Below are positions 34,013 through 42,926 of a DNA stretch of 64,000 nt, one piece after another (within the stretch, counting starts at the first letter, position 1; the number at the start of each line of letters is the position of its first letter). The notes beneath the pieces are model-generated. The model was not told where the DNA came from. It did not search any database and saw only the letters and a program-made list of their open reading frames with translations. The DNA comes from Marixanthomonas sp. SCSIO 43207. Its GTDB lineage: Bacteria; Bacteroidota; Bacteroidia; Flavobacteriales; Flavobacteriaceae. The translations under genes were made by a program, and so were the position numbers. The DNA lies in the NCBI RefSeq assembly GCF_019904255.1, contig NZ_CP063203.1, forward strand, positions 744,001 through 808,000, given 5' to 3'.

Positions 34013-34756
34013 ATGAAGTTACTCGCCAAAATATTGAGCTATCCACTTTCGGTTATTTTTTATCTTTTCTTTGGATTAAACTTAATTGTATTTCATCCTA
34101 TACAGTGGTTTTGCCTTAATGTTTTTGGGTATGAAGCTCATAAAAAAAGTGTTGATTATTTTAATTGGTTTATTTTACGATGTTTAAATATTGTTGGTAC
34201 TTCATTTAATGTTACCATAAATAGCAGCATCCCTAATAATGTTCCTATAATTATTGTTTCAAACCACCAAAGTATGTGGGATATACCGCCTATAATTTGG
34301 TATTTACGGAAATATCACCCCAAGTTTATTTCAAAAATTGAATTAGGGAAAGGTATTCCTTCAATTTCGTATAACTTAAAGCACGGCGGAAGCGTATTAA
34401 TAGATCGTAAAAATCCCAGACAAGCTACGGGAGAAATCATTAAAATTGCCAAATACGTTTCAAAACATAACCGAAGTGTTGTTATTTTTCCTGAAGGCAC
34501 ACGCAGTAAAGACGGTACCCCAAAACCTTTCAGAAAAACCGGTTTGTTAACCTTGATTAAAAAAGCGCCAGATGCATATATTTTACCGGTAAGCATAAGT
34601 AATTCTTGGAAACTACAAAACAAAGGTATGTTTCCACTTCCATTAGGTGTGCGCCTACAGTTAGTTGTTCACGCTTCTCTAAAAGTATCAGACTACAACC
34701 CTGAGGAATTAATTGATGAAGTTGAAAAACAAGTAAAATCAAGTATTTCAATATAA
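34013..34756 (+). CDS. 1-acyl-sn-glycerol-3-phosphate acyltransferase (PlsC family)
   Basis: 247 residues. An N-terminal hydrophobic hairpin is followed by the acyltransferase fold: the HX4D catalytic motif NHQSMWD (His85, Asp90), the glycerol-phosphate region GGSVLIDR and FPEGTRS. It converts lysophosphatidic acid to phosphatidic acid, or a related acceptor, at the inner membrane. The HD-domain gene follows 66 bp later on the same strand. Confidence 0.92.
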   Translation: MKLLAKILSYPLSVIFYLFFGLNLIVFHPIQWFCLNVFGYEAHKKSVDYFNWFILRCLNIVGTSFNVTINSSIPNNVPIIIVSNHQSMWDIPPIIWYLRKYHPKFISKIELGKGIPSISYNLKHGGSVLIDRKNPRQATGEIIKIAKYVSKHNRSVVIFPEGTRSKDGTPKPFRKTGLLTLIKKAPDAYILPVSISNSWKLQNKGMFPLPLGVRLQLVVHASLKVSDYNPEELIDEVEKQVKSSISI

Positions 34757-34822
34757 AACAGTCATAAGATTTAAGCTTTTATTGTAATAACGCTGAAAAA
34801 ATACACATTTGAAAATAGAATC

Positions 34823-35485
34823 ATGACCTCATTATCTTCAGAATTACTAATTGATAAAACCATCACTTTTGTAAAAAAAGAATTAAAAAATGCCGAAGGT
34901 GGACACGATTGGTTTCATATTGAGCGTGTGTATAAAAACGCGATGCATATTTTAAAAACAGAGGAAGCTAATCATCTAGTTGTTGCACTGGGAGCGTTGT
35001 TACACGATATTGCCGACTCTAAGTTTCATGATGGAGATGAAACTATTGGCCCAAAAAAAGCAACTGAATTTCTAATTTCAGAAAATGTTTCTAGTACCAC
35101 CATCCAGCACATAGTGCAAATTATCAAGAACATTTCATTTAAGGGCGGAAATACAACTCAAAAATTTCACTCAAAAGAGCTAGACATTGTTCAAGATGCA
35201 GATAGACTAGATGCGCTAGGAGCCATTGGTATTGCTCGTACTTTCAATTATGGCGGTTTTAAAAACAGAACCATTTATAATCCTGAAATAAAACCAAACG
35301 CAACTATGTCTCCCGAAGCCTACAAAGCATCAAATGCACCTACGATCAATCACTTTTATGAAAAATTATTGCTTTTAAAGGATAGGATGAATACCGAAAC
35401 CGGTAAACGTATTGCAGCAGAAAGGCATGTATTTATGAAGACTTTTCTACAACAGTTTTATGCGGAATGGGAAGGCAAAAAATAA
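34823..35485 (+). CDS. HD-domain phosphohydrolase
   Basis: 220 residues with metal-binding motifs in the usual order: GHDWFHIERV, LLHDIADSKF (His61-Asp62) and the distal DADRLDALGAIG. It belongs to the YedJ/YpgQ-like HD superfamily, whose members hydrolyse nucleotides or act as general phosphohydrolases. The substrate is unknown. Confidence 0.9.
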   Translation: MTSLSSELLIDKTITFVKKELKNAEGGHDWFHIERVYKNAMHILKTEEANHLVVALGALLHDIADSKFHDGDETIGPKKATEFLISENVSSTTIQHIVQIIKNISFKGGNTTQKFHSKELDIVQDADRLDALGAIGIARTFNYGGFKNRTIYNPEIKPNATMSPEAYKASNAPTINHFYEKLLLLKDRMNTETGKRIAAERHVFMKTFLQQFYAEWEGKK

Positions 35486-35510
35486 TGCCGATACAAAAGT
35501 ACCGGCATTA
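35483..35510. terminator. Bidirectional terminator overlapping the HD gene stop codon
   Basis: TAATGCCG (35483-35490) pairs with CGGCATTA (35503-35510), with a further 3 bp above one mismatch and an AAAA loop. The better T run (TTTTTT) is on the minus strand, so it mainly serves the S9 peptidase gene. Confidence 0.7.
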
Positions 35511-35533
35511 ATATATCATTAAAGGTTAATTGT

Positions 35534-37831
35534 TTATCCTTTTACAGGAGTTGTTTTTTCAACTTTAAGATGCTCTGCAAAAAAGCCCATCATTGCTTTA
35601 TAAAGATCCAATCTATTTTCTTCTTTACCAAATCCGTGGCCCTCATCATATTTTACCATATAAGGAACTTCTACGCCTTTTTCTCTAAGACTTTCCACAA
35701 TTTGGTCTGCTTCATCAATATTTACACGCGGATCGTTTGCCCCTTGCACCACAAATAATGGTTTTTTAATTTTTTCTACATGCAATGCAGGTGAAATTTC
35801 GTCCATTATAGCTTTTTCTTCCGGAATATTAGGGTTGTACCAGATTTTATACAACAACTCTCTGTATTTTTCCCAGTATGGAGGAATGGCATTCATAAAG
35901 GTATTTAAATTACTTACCCCTACATAGTCTACACCACAAGCATATTTGTCTGGCGTTTTTGTCATACCGCGTAATACAGCATAACCTCCATGGCTTCCAC
36001 CATAAATTGCTACTCGATCTTTATCTACATAACCCTGTTCAATCACGTAATCAACACCATCTTCTACATCATCCATTGCTTTACGACCTATTTGTCCAAA
36101 ACCTGCTTTTAAAAATTCTTTTCCGTACCCGCCAGATACTCTAAAGTTTACATGTAACGTTGCATAGCCGCGACTTGCAAATAACTGTGCTTCAGGATTA
36201 AAACCCCAATTGTCACGAATACCTTGTGGACCTCCGTGAGGATTTACAATTAACGGTACTCTTTGTCCTTTTTTATAGTTATTAGGCAGTGTAATGTACC
36301 CATGAATAGTAAGACCATCACGACTCTTAAAAGTAATAGGCTTCATACTAGCCATGTCTTCAGCTTTTAGCTGTGGCAGTAATTTGTACAATAAGGTTAC
36401 GTTGTCTTTTTTTACGTCATATAAATAATATTCACCAACTATTTTATCACTAGTAACGGCTACCATATATTTAGACTCATCATCCGTTCTTCCAACGGTA
36501 AAAAACTGCTTGTCACCAAACTCTTTTTGTAACCGTGTGTAGACTTTTTTATAGGTATCACTTACAGGCTTAATTACAGCTTTTTCACCCGTGTAGCTGA
36601 AGTAATCTATTTCATAATTACGTTTTCTGGAAAGTGACATGCCAGATACATCAAATGTATCGTTACTGAAAACTGTTTTAATTTTTTTGTCTTTCTTTAA
36701 ATCGTACAGTTGAATTTCTATCTTATCACCATCAAGATTAGAGATTACATAAGCAATATCTGGGTTTTCGGTATTCGGATTAAAAGTAGAAATACCAAAC
36801 GTATCACCAAATTCAGTAAGTTTAACTTGCTTAAATTCTCCATCAATCTTGTATAACAATTCGGTTTTTACACCATCTACAATGCGATTAATTGCTCGTA
36901 AATTTCCTTTGCGATCAAAGTTATACCCTGCAACTGGTGGGTCACCTGCTTGCACAGTGTACAGTTTTGTTACTTCTCCAGTGTTAATGTTGAGTCGGTA
37001 TGGCTCTTCTTGTTGCAGGTTGTCTTTATTCATCTGCACAATCACATGGTCTTCGTCTTCTTTTAAACTTTCGATAATATTGACCCTTACACCTTCAAAA
37101 GGTGTTAGCTCTTTATTGTTTTCACCTGTAACATCTACACCATACACGTGATAATTTTCATCACCGCCTTTATCTTGGAGGTATAAAATACGGTCGTTAT
37201 TTGCCCAAGAAAACCCACGAATTAAATCTTCTTCTTGCTTTTTCAAAAGCGTTTCTTTCTGTGTTTCGGTTTCTTTTAAATACAAGTCACGCTCCCCAGA
37301 TTTTCTACGCTTCATGTATGCGATGTATTTTCCGTTAGGAGAAAGCTTAAACGAAGAGGCTTCTGGAGTTGTAAAATAATCTTCTACAGAGTATTTATAA
37401 TCACCTGTTTCTTTTGCTGCGAGTTTGTCTAACTCAGCATCAGTTGAGGGTAATGCTGTGTTTCCCGGCTTTGTTTTTACAGTTTTATTAAACGTTAGCG
37501 GATATTCTTGTCCCATTTGTTTGTATGTTCCTTTTATGCCATTTTCAGTCAAAGTTCCAATATAGGTCATTTGCAGTTTGGCAGATTTAATTGTCACGGT
37601 TTCGTCCTGCAAAACTACCGAATCGAGTTCGATTCCCGATGCTCCTTGAGCAGGAACATCTAGTGTTGCATCATATCCATCTTCATTAGGTGTAATGTTA
37701 ACTATCAGTTCCATTTGCATACCTTGCACATCTAAGGTGCCGCTGTAGGATCCGTTTAATTTTTGAGCGGTTGTTGAAACTCCTAGAAGAAGCATAACTA
37801 GCCCAATTGAGAACTTTACTAGTGTTGTCAT
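35534..37831 (-). CDS. S9 family prolyl oligopeptidase-like peptidase, secreted
   Basis: 765 residues. Signal peptide (1-22), an extra N-terminal beta domain of about 110 residues (LNGSYSGTLDVQGMQMELIVNITP), a beta-propeller (about 150-480) and a C-terminal alpha/beta-hydrolase domain. The catalytic serine is in YGGSHGGYAVLRGM, Asp in GANDPRVN and His in DEGHGFGKEEN. It is an aminopeptidase or dipeptidyl peptidase of the periplasm or surface. It follows the 32-residue membrane-peptide gene by 11 nt. Confidence 0.93.
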   Translation of the reverse strand: MTTLVKFSIGLVMLLLGVSTTAQKLNGSYSGTLDVQGMQMELIVNITPNEDGYDATLDVPAQGASGIELDSVVLQDETVTIKSAKLQMTYIGTLTENGIKGTYKQMGQEYPLTFNKTVKTKPGNTALPSTDAELDKLAAKETGDYKYSVEDYFTTPEASSFKLSPNGKYIAYMKRRKSGERDLYLKETETQKETLLKKQEEDLIRGFSWANNDRILYLQDKGGDENYHVYGVDVTGENNKELTPFEGVRVNIIESLKEDEDHVIVQMNKDNLQQEEPYRLNINTGEVTKLYTVQAGDPPVAGYNFDRKGNLRAINRIVDGVKTELLYKIDGEFKQVKLTEFGDTFGISTFNPNTENPDIAYVISNLDGDKIEIQLYDLKKDKKIKTVFSNDTFDVSGMSLSRKRNYEIDYFSYTGEKAVIKPVSDTYKKVYTRLQKEFGDKQFFTVGRTDDESKYMVAVTSDKIVGEYYLYDVKKDNVTLLYKLLPQLKAEDMASMKPITFKSRDGLTIHGYITLPNNYKKGQRVPLIVNPHGGPQGIRDNWGFNPEAQLFASRGYATLHVNFRVSGGYGKEFLKAGFGQIGRKAMDDVEDGVDYVIEQGYVDKDRVAIYGGSHGGYAVLRGMTKTPDKYACGVDYVGVSNLNTFMNAIPPYWEKYRELLYKIWYNPNIPEEKAIMDEISPALHVEKIKKPLFVVQGANDPRVNIDEADQIVESLREKGVEVPYMVKYDEGHGFGKEENRLDLYKAMMGFFAEHLKVEKTTPVKG

Positions 37832-37842
37832 AATATCTATTT

Positions 37843-37941
37843 TTAAAAGATTAGTTTTACGATTAAATAAATTAAAATTCCTGTCACAATTCCAATAGCG
37901 AATTTTATTGCTTTTATTCGAATGTTAGTTTTGCTTTTCAT
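37843..37941 (-). CDS. 32-residue single-span membrane peptide
   Basis: An ATG-started reading frame of 33 codons: a basic N terminus (MKSKTNIRIKAIK) and one membrane helix (FAIGIVTGILIYLIVKLIF) up to the stop. It ends 11 nt before the S9 peptidase start on the same strand, so the two are probably co-transcribed. The charge pattern predicts N-in, C-out insertion. No family recognised. The short length leaves some doubt, but the clean positive-then-hydrophobic build and the operon position are good support. Confidence 0.55.
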   Translation of the reverse strand: MKSKTNIRIKAIKFAIGIVTGILIYLIVKLIF

Positions 37942-38033
37942 AATTGTATTTAAAAATTCGCTTTTAGGTTGTGCTTATTGACAAAACAAATATGCGGTGC
38001 TTTATACAATATTAAAAAGGAGGGTTGCCCAGT

Positions 38034-38144
38034 TTTAGAAAAATAGGGTAGCTATAAAAGCGCTTAAACCTTGTTTTATAAAGGAATTGAACTGGTTTTA
38101 TCAAATTTTATGGAGTAAAAACACACCAACCCTATTTTTATAAA
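38034..38144. repeat. Pair of 16-nt inverted motifs in the region upstream of the membrane-peptide/S9 unit
   Basis: TTTAGAAAAATAGGGT (38034-38049) and ACCCTATTTTTATAAA (38129-38144) are reverse complements with one mismatch, 79 nt apart. A third partial copy, TTTAGGGT, follows at 38145. The 224-bp gap between the AraC-type gene and the membrane-peptide gene holds these and little else. They could be operator sites for the adjacent AraC-type regulator. Confidence 0.4.
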
Positions 38145-38153
38145 TTTAGGGTT
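38128..38153 (-). terminator. Weak hairpin after the TPR-AraC gene
   Basis: AACCCTA (38128-38134) pairs with TAGGGTT (38147-38153) around a 12-nt loop. It lies 13 bp after the TPR-AraC stop. Only a short, interrupted T run follows on the minus strand. It overlaps the second motif of the inverted pair. Confidence 0.3.
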
Positions 38154-38165
38154 CAAACAGTGTTT

Positions 38166-39884
38166 TTAAGTAATATTTTTTAATTCTTTGATGTAGAAAG
38201 AAGGGTTTAAGCCCGTGTCTCTTTTAAAGTATTTGGTAAATGAATCTGCCGATTTATACCCTACTTCTTCAGCAATGGCTTGAATAGAATACGACCTAAA
38301 AATAACATCATTTTTTAAACGAACAATGGTGTAATTAATACGAAGGTCATTAATGTATGTGTTGAAGTTTTTTCCGAAGTGTGAATTAATCACTTTAGAA
38401 AGATATGATGTATTGGTGTTAATCTTTTTGGCAACATTGTATGAGTTGCAATCTTGTTTTAGAAAATATTCTTGATTTTCAAGTTTTTTTAATCCGTCGA
38501 GTATTTGTTGTTTGGTTTCTTCGGGCACATCAGTTGTATTTTTTTCGTCCAGGTCTTCGTCTTTAGTATCAATGATGTCCTCAGGCTTTTCAGCTATATT
38601 AATTTTAGCAAGTAAGGTTTCAAATTTAGCTTCATTTTCTTTTTTGGTTTTGTAAAACCGAAGCAAGAAAAACAGCAATATTAAAATGATAACTGAAGCT
38701 CCTAAAAACAGATAGTTTAAATAAGTTTCTTTTTTATTTTTTTCAGACTCTAATGATTCTAGTTCATTTCTAAACTCCTTAATCTCCTGAGCTCTAGTAG
38801 ATTCTTTTATATCATTTTTTATTTTATTAAACTCTGAAGTTGAGGTTATATATTTCTCAAAATAATAGTTAGCACGTTCAAAATCGCCTGTCTCTTTATA
38901 TGAATCTGCTAAAAGCTTGTAATAATCGTCCATATAGCCCTCTTCGGCAGGGGTAACTTCATAATTGTCTAAACCTCTTTGAAATAGATTTATTGCTTCT
39001 TGAAAATTACCTTGTCCGTGAGCAACTTTTCCTAAGTCATAGGTAATTTGCAAATCCATTAGAGGCATATCAATATTGCATAACTGAGATGCTTTTCTGA
39101 AATTTTCCTTAGCAGAGACATACTTCTTTTCATAAAAATAAATCTCTGCCCTTGCGTTTAAGAGCGTTCGCAGTTTACAACTATCTTTTTCAGAAATTAA
39201 GTTATCCATTAAAGCAACATACTGCTTTGCAGAATCTACTTGATCAACTTTTAGATAGGCATTTGACAAAACAGAATAACTATATAAAAGCATGTCATTT
39301 TTCCTTTCTTCAGTAAAAGTAGAGTCTAAAGGCTTGTTTTTGTAGTGCTTGATTGAGCTTTTTTTTATTTCAATAGCCTTTTCAGCCTCTCCAGACATTT
39401 GCAAAATACTGGAGATAAACATTAATACATTTTCCTTCCAGTAGTCGTTATTTGTTTTTTCAGCATGAGCAAGTGCTTTATTTAAATACGCCAATGCTTT
39501 TGAAGCGTTTGGTGCCCCTAATTGAATTTGTGCTCCTAGAATATATGATCGGATTATAAACTCGTCAAATTCGTTTTCTTCAGCAAACTGTAAAGCTTTT
39601 TCAAACTGTTCTTGAGAATTATCTAACTCTCTATGGTTAAGATAACTGTTGCCAAGTGCTTCTATACCCAGCCATTCTTTTCGCTTATCTTTCTCTTTTT
39701 TGGCTTTATTAATATACGCGTTTGATGCTTTGACAGCTTTAGGCAGATTAGAATAAATATGTGTATTGATAGAATCTCTAATATCATCAAAAGGTAACTG
39801 TGAATAATCTGTCTGCTCTTGCGCAAAAAGCAAGGAACAAAATAAAATGAAGCTAAAAAAAAGGTGTTTTTTAATAAAAGCCAT
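38166..39884 (-). CDS. TPR-containing membrane AraC-type transcriptional regulator
   Basis: 572 residues. Signal peptide (1-21), about seven TPR-like helical repeats (about 60-370; AYLNKALAHAEKTNNDYW, ANYYFEKYITSTSE), one membrane helix (about 392-412, LFLGASVIILILLFFLL) and a cytoplasmic AraC helix-turn-helix domain at the C terminus (SYLSKVINSHFGKNFNTYIND, SIQAIAEEVGYKSADSFTKYFKRDTG). This one-component membrane regulator design is common in Bacteroidota. The periplasmic TPR part likely senses a peptide or protein; the adjacent secreted S9 peptidase is a plausible target. A TAACTTTG element lies about 40 nt upstream. Confidence 0.9.
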   Translation of the reverse strand: MAFIKKHLFFSFILFCSLLFAQEQTDYSQLPFDDIRDSINTHIYSNLPKAVKASNAYINKAKKEKDKRKEWLGIEALGNSYLNHRELDNSQEQFEKALQFAEENEFDEFIIRSYILGAQIQLGAPNASKALAYLNKALAHAEKTNNDYWKENVLMFISSILQMSGEAEKAIEIKKSSIKHYKNKPLDSTFTEERKNDMLLYSYSVLSNAYLKVDQVDSAKQYVALMDNLISEKDSCKLRTLLNARAEIYFYEKKYVSAKENFRKASQLCNIDMPLMDLQITYDLGKVAHGQGNFQEAINLFQRGLDNYEVTPAEEGYMDDYYKLLADSYKETGDFERANYYFEKYITSTSEFNKIKNDIKESTRAQEIKEFRNELESLESEKNKKETYLNYLFLGASVIILILLFFLLRFYKTKKENEAKFETLLAKINIAEKPEDIIDTKDEDLDEKNTTDVPEETKQQILDGLKKLENQEYFLKQDCNSYNVAKKINTNTSYLSKVINSHFGKNFNTYINDLRINYTIVRLKNDVIFRSYSIQAIAEEVGYKSADSFTKYFKRDTGLNPSFYIKELKNIT

Positions 39885-39923
39885 AAGAAAATTAGTAGAG
39901 TAAAAGCCTTACATACAACGCTT

Positions 39924-39931
39924 CAAAGTTA
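39924..39931 (-). promoter_or_regulatory. Candidate -7 element (TAACTTTG) of the TPR-AraC gene
   Basis: TAACTTTG on the minus strand, 39 nt before the ATG at 39884, just after the radical SAM stop (39936). Confidence 0.33.
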
Positions 39932-39935
39932 CTAA

Positions 39936-41012
39936 TTAAAATAACCGCATTTGAGGATTTTTTAGGTCTAAATAATGTTTCGTATCTAAAGGTGGCATTT
40001 CAACATTTTTTAAATACTTGTTTTTTGCAATTAACATGGTGTTTTTAACTTGTTGGGCTATCGTCCCTTCCCCACGCATGCGTCTACCCCATTGGCTATC
40101 GTTTAATGTGCCACCGTGACATTCGGCTATTTGATTGAGAATTCTATCAGCTCGATGCGGAATGGTTTTTCTGGCCCAATCTTCAAAAATAGTGGCTATT
40201 TGACCGTTCAACCTTACGATTGTGTAGGATACATCTTTAGCACCCAATTCTGAAACTTTTTTCACTAAAGGAAGAATCTCGTGACTATTTAATGATGGAA
40301 TAATTGGAGCCATCATCACTCTAACAGGAATTCCATTTTCTGAAAGTACTTTAACTGCTTTTAACCGTTGTTTGATACTCGCCGTTCTGGGCTCTAGTAA
40401 TCGACGAGTTTTTTCTGAAAGGGATGTTATTGAAATGTTTACTGAGATGATATTCAGTTTTGCCATCTCTTTCAAAATATCTAAGTCGCGTAAAAGTAAA
40501 GCGTTTTTGGTGATAATTCCGGTTGGGTGTTTCCACTTCAGCATCACTTCTAAGCAACTTCTAGTAATCTGTAGTTTACGTTCTATTGGCTGATAGCAGT
40601 CTGTATTTCCGCTAAAGACAATTGGGTTGGGCTCCCAAGACTTGCCTGTTATTTTTTTCTCTAAAAGTTGGGATGCATTTTTTTTTACTAATATTGTTCT
40701 TTCAAAATCGAGACCGGCACCATACCCCCAATATTCGTGACTATTGCGAGCGTAACAGTATACGCATCCATGTTCGCAGCCTTGATAAGGGTTTGCAGAA
40801 AAACCCATTCCTACATCTGGACTGTCAACTTTATTTACAAAGGTTTTGGGAAAAACATCAATATACTTAGTTGTATTGCTATCTGCTGCTTCGCCTTCAG
40901 CTTCGCAGTAATTTAAAAAGTCATCCCGAAGTTCGTGGCTCAAATCAAAAAACCGGTTATGAACTTGCTTTTGCGCACCGCGACCTTTGATATGTTTTTG
41001 GGAATGGGACAT
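39936..41012 (-). CDS. PA0069-family radical SAM protein
   Basis: 358 residues. The N terminus IKGRGAQ...NRF is typical of this family, followed by the radical SAM cluster motif CEHGCVYC (Cys79, Cys83, Cys86), which is CX3CX2C. YARNSHEYWGYGAGLDFE and the SplB-like EPRTASIKQRLKAVKVL follow. It resembles spore photoproduct lyase but lacks that family's context; the substrate is unknown. The start codon stands directly behind a T8 run of a hairpin (41019-41048). Confidence 0.93.
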   Translation of the reverse strand: MSHSQKHIKGRGAQKQVHNRFFDLSHELRDDFLNYCEAEGEAADSNTTKYIDVFPKTFVNKVDSPDVGMGFSANPYQGCEHGCVYCYARNSHEYWGYGAGLDFERTILVKKNASQLLEKKITGKSWEPNPIVFSGNTDCYQPIERKLQITRSCLEVMLKWKHPTGIITKNALLLRDLDILKEMAKLNIISVNISITSLSEKTRRLLEPRTASIKQRLKAVKVLSENGIPVRVMMAPIIPSLNSHEILPLVKKVSELGAKDVSYTIVRLNGQIATIFEDWARKTIPHRADRILNQIAECHGGTLNDSQWGRRMRGEGTIAQQVKNTMLIAKNKYLKNVEMPPLDTKHYLDLKNPQMRLF

Positions 41013-41018
41013 AAAAAA

Positions 41019-41048
41019 AACTTTGAAGCAAATAATTACTTCAAAGTT
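41019..41048 (-). terminator. Intrinsic terminator or attenuator ending at the radical SAM start codon
   Basis: A perfect 10-bp stem (AACTTTGAAG with CTTCAAAGTT) around a 10-nt loop. On the minus strand TTTTTTTT follows and is joined directly to the ATG of the radical SAM gene at 41012. It ends the S15 peptidase transcript (stop at 41091), or regulates read-through. Confidence 0.75.
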
Positions 41049-41090
41049 AGTTATTAATTTGGAATTTTTCCTAGTTATTTGGATTAATTC

Positions 41091-42923
41091 CTATTTTGTA
41101 GCTTTTTCAAATGCTTTTTTCCCACCTACTACCGGTATGTCAATACTTGTTTTATCAAGGTCGATGGTTAGTTCGGTTCCTGGTTCTGGTAATAAAGTGA
41201 ATTTATTATCACTTGAAAAAATCATTAATCCTATTTGTTGCCCAGCCGGAATTATTTGATCATCTGGATTAAGGTCAAATGTTACTTCATAAAACTTACC
41301 GGGTTTAAGGGGTTTGCTTTCTGTAAGCGATTTGTGGTTTTGTGGATCTGCCCAACCACGTGTTATTATATTATCTGTTATTTTTGCATCGCTAGATCTA
41401 TTCCAAGGTAAAGAAACCATCCATACAGAAAGATTGGCCGCAGGCTTACTACTAGCCAAATTAACTTTTACAGTTGATAATCCTGAAAGATGAAGATCTT
41501 CTTTTAACGTTGGAGTTACAAATAAAAGTCTATTACTTGAATTTGCTAATTGAGCTAAAGAATCTCCCGAAATTTTGTGATTATCAATAAAGGTTTGTGT
41601 TCCTTGATTTTTTACTTTTTGAGAAGTTAAAGTTCCTTTTTTAAGACCGTCTTTTTTCAAATAAAGCGTTACATCTTTGGCATCAGGATTTGGGTAATTT
41701 GCGTAAGAAGTTGGTTTACTATTAGGATCGTCTTCACGAACAATCCACGCTTTTGGCCCTTTTTCTATTCCATTATCTATTCCGAAGAGATATTTTGTAA
41801 ACCACTTATTCATCATAGAAATAGGTGGCGGTCCTCCGTGTCCTTTTTGATGATAGTATATTTTTACAGGAAGTCCTTTTTCTTCAGCAGCTTTATAAAT
41901 TCTATAGCTATGCTCTGGCATTACGTTCCAGTCATTAAACCCATGAGACATAAACAATGCCGCTTTCATTGGCTTCATTTGGTTTAAATAATCTCTTCCT
42001 GCCCAAAAATCATTATAATCACCTGTTTTTCTATCAATACCGTTTTTAATTTCGGTATCACGATATACAGAATCTGCATAGGCGCGTTTTGACTCATCAC
42101 CGCTATGAATAAAGTCATAAAGTACGTCTACATCTTCTCCTAAGTAGCCTCCGGGTGAACGTACCAATCCGTTTGATCGATAATAATGATAATAGGAGGT
42201 ATTTGGTGCTACTGGTATAATTGCCTCAAGACCATCAACTCCTGTAGTGGCAGCAGCAAGAGGTAGAGTTCCGTTGTATGAGGTTCCGGTCATACCTACT
42301 TTTCCTGTACTCCAGTATGCTTTTACTTCCTCATTTCCTTCTGGAGTTTTGTATCCTTTAGCGCGTCCATTTAACCAATCAATTACAGCTTTTGGTGCTA
42401 AGGTTTCGTTTGTACCTCCAACGGTAGGAGATCCTTGTGAAAGACCTGTACCTGGTGAAGACGAATGTACTACAATATAGCCTCTCGGCACCCAAGTATT
42501 CACTTGCGAATTTGAAATGATTGGTCTTTTTCCTCTTCGGGTTACACTAGGATGAACAATTCCTTTTTCAGGAGCTCCGCCTAGTTCGTGATACACATCG
42601 TGAAAGGCACCTTCCACATTTGGTGCTACACCAGCGTAGTAAGGACTTGTCTCATAAACAACCGGAAGTTTTAATCCATCGGTTTCAGTTTGTTTGGGTC
42701 TTGTTACATCTACATGCATTCTATCGGGTTTGTTATCACCGTCTGTATCAAAACTTGTTTCTACCCATAAATCTTCTCTAATCCATTCACTAGGATTATT
42801 AAAAGCAGGTACTATTTGAGCTTCTCCATTTTCAAAAAAAGGTTTGGCTTGCTCTTGAGCAGGTAGTGTAAAGCTTACCAAGCAAAGTACTACTACAATT
42901 TTTAGTTTATTGAAATATCTCAT
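41091..42923 (-). CDS. Xaa-Pro dipeptidyl-peptidase (S15/CocE family), secreted
   Basis: 610 residues with a signal peptide (1-22, ending PAQ). The alpha/beta-hydrolase domain has the nucleophile motif GTSYNG, followed by SHGFNDWNVMPEH (Asp region) and YHQKGHGGPP (His region). The C-terminal jelly-roll domain typical of X-Pro peptidases contains TLKEDLHLSGLSTVKVNLASS. It removes Xaa-Pro dipeptides from peptides in the periplasm or outside. The enoyl-CoA hydratase gene lies just upstream (3 nt), a probable shared transcript. Confidence 0.9.
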   Translation of the reverse strand: MRYFNKLKIVVVLCLVSFTLPAQEQAKPFFENGEAQIVPAFNNPSEWIREDLWVETSFDTDGDNKPDRMHVDVTRPKQTETDGLKLPVVYETSPYYAGVAPNVEGAFHDVYHELGGAPEKGIVHPSVTRRGKRPIISNSQVNTWVPRGYIVVHSSSPGTGLSQGSPTVGGTNETLAPKAVIDWLNGRAKGYKTPEGNEEVKAYWSTGKVGMTGTSYNGTLPLAAATTGVDGLEAIIPVAPNTSYYHYYRSNGLVRSPGGYLGEDVDVLYDFIHSGDESKRAYADSVYRDTEIKNGIDRKTGDYNDFWAGRDYLNQMKPMKAALFMSHGFNDWNVMPEHSYRIYKAAEEKGLPVKIYYHQKGHGGPPPISMMNKWFTKYLFGIDNGIEKGPKAWIVREDDPNSKPTSYANYPNPDAKDVTLYLKKDGLKKGTLTSQKVKNQGTQTFIDNHKISGDSLAQLANSSNRLLFVTPTLKEDLHLSGLSTVKVNLASSKPAANLSVWMVSLPWNRSSDAKITDNIITRGWADPQNHKSLTESKPLKPGKFYEVTFDLNPDDQIIPAGQQIGLMIFSSDNKFTLLPEPGTELTIDLDKTSIDIPVVGGKKAFEKATK

Positions 42924-42926
42924 AAT

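Noticed and set aside
36849-37151. 100-codon plus-strand reading frame inside the S9 peptidase gene
   Set aside because: Antisense to the propeller domain; composition (runs of Ser, Leu, Thr) is that of a shadow frame.
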